DNA from: Sphingopyxis sp. Root154
GTDB taxonomy: Bacteria > Pseudomonadota > Alphaproteobacteria > Sphingomonadales > Sphingomonadaceae
Assembly (NCBI RefSeq): GCF_001427105.1
Contig: NZ_LMGI01000002.1
Coordinates: 413,831 to 477,830, forward strand
Reading direction: 5' to 3'
DNA: 64,000 bases
In this document: positions 61,864 to 64,000 of the stretch, in pieces
Layout: every line of letters begins with the position of its first letter
Numbering within the stretch: position 1 is the stretch's first letter
The notes under the pieces: generated by a model
What the model saw: only the letters and a program-made list of their open reading frames with translations
Database searches by the model: none
Told to the model about the DNA's origin: nothing
Position numbers and translations under genes: made by a program

Positions 61864-61939
61864 TGGCAGGGGCAGTAGGACTCGAACCTACGACCCTCGG
61901 TTTTGGAGACCGATGCTCTACCAACTGAGCTATACCCCT
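61864..61939 (-). tRNA. tRNA-Trp (anticodon CCA)
   Basis: The minus strand folds as a full tRNA: acceptor AGGGGTA/TGCCCCT with one G-T pair, D-arm AGCTCAGTTGGTAGAGCA, anticodon loop CTCCAAA (anticodon CCA), T-arm GTAGGTTCGAGTCCTAC-like, discriminator G and encoded CCA at 61866-61864. In many bacteria tRNA-Trp precedes secE-nusG; here it precedes the gdx leader by about 12 bases. Confidence 0.97.
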
Positions 61940-62031
61940 AGGCCGGAGTGCGCCACTAGCCGGATTGCGAAGGCGGGGCAAGAGGGATCACGGGTTGCGC
62001 GGGCGGGCCGGGCTGATATGCGCAATTTCGC

Positions 62032-62976
62032 ATGAGTGCCGCGCCGTCCCCTGCCCCGTCCACCGCCGCCCCGCAGAATTATCTGGGCGGCATCGGACTG
62101 CGGCTGCTCGCTATGGTCAGCCTGTCGCTGATGTTCGTGCTGGTCAAATATATCGACGCCGCGGGGATCCATATCATCGAAAGCCTGTTCTGGCGGCAGG
62201 CGCTGGTGTTGCCGTTCCTGCTGCTGTGGGTCCAGGCGACCAGCGGCCTGTCATCGCTCAAGACGCAGCGGATCGGCGCGCACGCGCGGCGGATGCTGAT
62301 GGGGCTGACCGGCATGGCGTGCAATTTCGGCGCAATGATCCTGCTACCGATGGCGGAGGCGACGACGATCAGCCTGTCGGTGCCAATCTTCGCCGTGATC
62401 TTCGCCGCCCTGATCCTCCGCGAGGCGACGGGGTGGCAGCGATGGAGCGCGGTGATCGTCGGCTTTATCGGCGTCCTCGTCGTGCTCGATCCGATTTCGA
62501 GCTTTGCGAGCGGATTCGGCGGCATGCATGGTCTGGGGACTTTGGTCGCGCTCACAGGCGCGATTATGACCGCGCTGATCACCATTGCCGTGCGCGACCT
62601 TGGCCGCACCGAAAATGCCGGGACGATCGTCTTCTGGTTCAGCCTGTTATCGATGATCCCGCTCGGCATCGCCCTGCCCTTCGTCATCACCCCGCATGAC
62701 GGCCACGAATGGCTATTGCTGATCGGGCTCGGCTTCCTCGGCGCTGTTGTCCAGATGTCGCTGACCGGCGCGCTGCGTCTCGCGCCCGTGTCAGTCGTGA
62801 TCCCGATGGATTATTCGAGCCTGCTCTGGGCGATCGCCGCGGGCTGGTGGTTTTTCGGGACTTTGCCTGCCGACACGACATGGGTCGGCGCGCCACTCAT
62901 CATCGCGTCGGGCCTGTTCATCGCCTGGCGCGAGCATCGCCGCCATATCGACCGCCCGAAGGAGGTTGCCGCATGA
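62032..62976 (+). CDS. EamA-family (DMT superfamily) transporter
   Basis: 314 residues with ten predicted helices in two EamA repeats (SLMFVLVKYIDAAGIHIIESLFWRQALVLPF at the first, cited by its ends; GLGTLVALTGAIMTALITIAVRDL starts the second). A charged tail ends HRRHIDRPKEVAA. DMT permeases export amino acids, nucleotides or other metabolites, or import riboflavin/SAM-like compounds; the substrate is unknown. The stop overlaps the GST-like gene by 4 bp. Confidence 0.88.
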   Translation: MSAAPSPAPSTAAPQNYLGGIGLRLLAMVSLSLMFVLVKYIDAAGIHIIESLFWRQALVLPFLLLWVQATSGLSSLKTQRIGAHARRMLMGLTGMACNFGAMILLPMAEATTISLSVPIFAVIFAALILREATGWQRWSAVIVGFIGVLVVLDPISSFASGFGGMHGLGTLVALTGAIMTALITIAVRDLGRTENAGTIVFWFSLLSMIPLGIALPFVITPHDGHEWLLLIGLGFLGAVVQMSLTGALRLAPVSVVIPMDYSSLLWAIAAGWWFFGTLPADTTWVGAPLIIASGLFIAWREHRRHIDRPKEVAA

Positions 62977-63596
62977 CGCGTCCAATATTGTACCATTGTC
63001 CCGACGCCCGTTCGCTGCGCTGCCTGTGGGCGGTCGAGGAGGCCGGGATAGACGTCGACCTCAAGCTGCTCAAATTCCCGCCGCGCGCGTTCGAGCCCGA
63101 TTATCGCGCGGTCAATCCGCTGATGACGGTGCCCGGCTGGGTCGAGGACGGGCAGTTAATGACCGAATCAGCAGCGATCTGCGAGCGCATCGCCGAGGGG
63201 ACGTCGCTCGAAGTGCGCCGCGACGAGGCGGATTATTGGGTGTGGCGCAACTGGCTGCACCGCAGCGACGCGACGCTGACCTTTCCGCTCGCGATCATAA
63301 TCCGCTACACCCGCGTCGAGCCCGAGGAGCGGCGGTTGAGCCAAGCGGTCGACGATTACAAAGCCTTCTTCGGCGGCCGCGCGAAGAGCATCGAGGCGGC
63401 GCTGGGCGACGGGCGCGAATGGCTCGTCGCGGGGCGCTTCACGATCGCCGACATCGTGATCGGCTATGCCGCCTTCCTGGCGACGACGCTGGGCGCCGAC
63501 GATGTGCTGGGCGAGGCGACGAAGGCATGGCTGGACCGCTGCATGACGCGCGAAGGGTTCCGGAGCGCCCGCGCGCGGCAAAAAGCCGCGGCCTGA
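62973..63596 (+). CDS. Glutathione S-transferase family protein
   Basis: 207 residues: a thioredoxin-like N-domain (ILYHCPDARSLRCLWAVEEAGID, ends given; VNPLMTVPGWVEDGQLMTESAAICERIAE with the cis-Pro VPGW and the glutathione-binding Glu-Ser) and an all-alpha C-domain with the FTIADIVIGYAAF capping motif. A GGAGG lies seven bases before the ATG. It could conjugate or reduce small electrophiles; substrate unknown. It is coupled to the EamA gene. Confidence 0.88.
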   Translation: MTRPILYHCPDARSLRCLWAVEEAGIDVDLKLLKFPPRAFEPDYRAVNPLMTVPGWVEDGQLMTESAAICERIAEGTSLEVRRDEADYWVWRNWLHRSDATLTFPLAIIIRYTRVEPEERRLSQAVDDYKAFFGGRAKSIEAALGDGREWLVAGRFTIADIVIGYAAFLATTLGADDVLGEATKAWLDRCMTREGFRSARARQKAAA

Positions 63597-63602
63597 CGGA
63601 AA

Positions 63603-63628
63603 AGGGCTCCACCATATGGTGAAGCCCT
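63603..63628 (+). terminator. Hairpin after the GST gene (possible terminator)
   Basis: AGGGCT-C-CACCAT / ATGGTG-A-AGCCCT: 12 pairs with one mismatch, seven bases after the stop. The turn is too tight to form fully at the centre, so a loop of about four bases opens. No T-run follows (CCGTGCCCCC), making it a weak or Rho-assisted terminator. Confidence 0.5.
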
Positions 63629-63813
63629 CCGTGCCCCCCGTGCATGGCAACGCCAACGGAGAAAACGCATCGGCCTTTCGGGGTGTAGGTCGCGTGAAAG
63701 GCCGGATGTGGGGTGATTTTATGCCGCGCCGGGAATGTTGGCTTTCATATTCTCACCGTCGATGTGCTGCCGGCTTGGGAAGCTATTTCCGGCCGCTTTG
63801 GGGTGGGAAGCAG
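63629..63813. other. Intergenic gap without recognised features
   Basis: 185 bp of moderate GC lying between the GST hairpin and the end of the minus-strand gene. No gene, repeat or RNA structure was recognised. Confidence 0.5.
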
Positions 63814-63999
63814 TCACCCCCAATGCTTTCCTGTCTCCGCCCGAACCCCCGCGATCAAGCCGTCATAAATACGGTTCATGAAGTTGCGTCCGTCGATCGG
63901 TTTCCTCAACAGCACGGCGACACCGAAACCATCGTGCAGAAACGGCCTAATATCGCCCTTCACGCCTTCCGATGTATTCCAGTCGCGCCACTCTTGGAT
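63814..63999 (-). CDS. 3' end of an unidentified gene (5' end beyond window)
   Basis: On the minus strand a frame is open from the window edge to TGA at 63816-63814, giving the last ~61 residues of a protein, ending DGLIAGVRAETGKHWG. The sequence is composition-typical and lacks internal stops, while one alternative minus-strand frame stops early. No motif was recognised; it contains GFGVAVLLRKPIDG. Function unknown. Confidence 0.5.
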   Translation of the reverse strand: MQEWRDWNTSEGVKGDIRPFLHDGFGVAVLLRKPIDGRNFMNRIYDGLIAGVRAETGKHWG

Positions 64000-64000
64000 G

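Overview
The window is GC-rich alphaproteobacterial DNA. It most probably comes from a sphingomonad (Sphingomonadaceae, for example a Sphingopyxis relative). This rests on recognisable gene content, on the conserved order aspS - rnd - ppx - ppk1 - hdaA - purM - purN, and on the abundance of TonB-receptor-linked glycan genes. It is an inference, because no rRNA gene is present. Genes are densely packed with many 1-8 bp overlaps (ATGA, TGATG, GTGA), so long operons are expected. No phage, transposase or CRISPR array was seen.

Region 1 (1-27.5 kb) is a housekeeping core. It holds the end of a membrane fatty-acid desaturase, a small protein with a Coq4-like metal motif, a J-domain protein, a PPK2 kinase, an alpha/beta hydrolase, aspS and a FAD-linked oxidase. 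RNase D faces the ppx/ppk1/hdaA/DUF2066-like operon, and purM plus a purN-YjbR fusion is divergent from that operon. Then come ndk, holC-pepA, the classical lptD-surA-pdxA-rsmA operon, a TPR protein, an RsmB-type methyltransferase and guaB.

Region 2 (27.6-44.6 kb) is a sugar-utilisation locus. It encodes an FHS-family sugar permease, an ABC importer (ATPase, lipoprotein binding protein, two permeases), a LacI-family regulator, an esterase, a GH1 beta-glucosidase, a secreted endonuclease/exonuclease/phosphatase-fold protein, a GH144-type lipoprotein, a large TonB-dependent receptor and a GH3 beta-glucosidase. Three copies of the palindrome TGTAACCGGTTNCA/T lie before the permease, before lacI and between the receptor and GH3 genes, tying the locus into one regulon. 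GH144 together with GH1 and GH3 suggests beta-glucan, possibly beta-1,2-glucan, as substrate.

Region 3 (44.6-50.4 kb) has an MFS exporter, a remnant of an RND efflux gene, and a cobalamin riboswitch driving cobO, a BtuF/BtuC/BtuD-type importer and an unexpected PhyH-family dioxygenase.

Region 4 (50.4-60.9 kb) is an N-acetylglucosamine/chitobiose system. It comprises a GH20 hexosaminidase, a GntR/HutC regulator, an SIS-type deaminase, NagA, an EIIA-HPr-EI fusion and an EIIC-EIIB permease with a second, cysteine-less EIIB copy.

Region 5 (60.9-64 kb) has, on the minus strand, tRNA-Trp, a structured RNA leader, the guanidinium exporter gene gdx, a second copy of the same leader, and a solitary nuoA. 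An EamA transporter and a GST-like protein follow on the plus strand, then the 3' end of an unidentified minus-strand gene. The duplicated leader before gdx and nuoA is the most unusual signal in the window.
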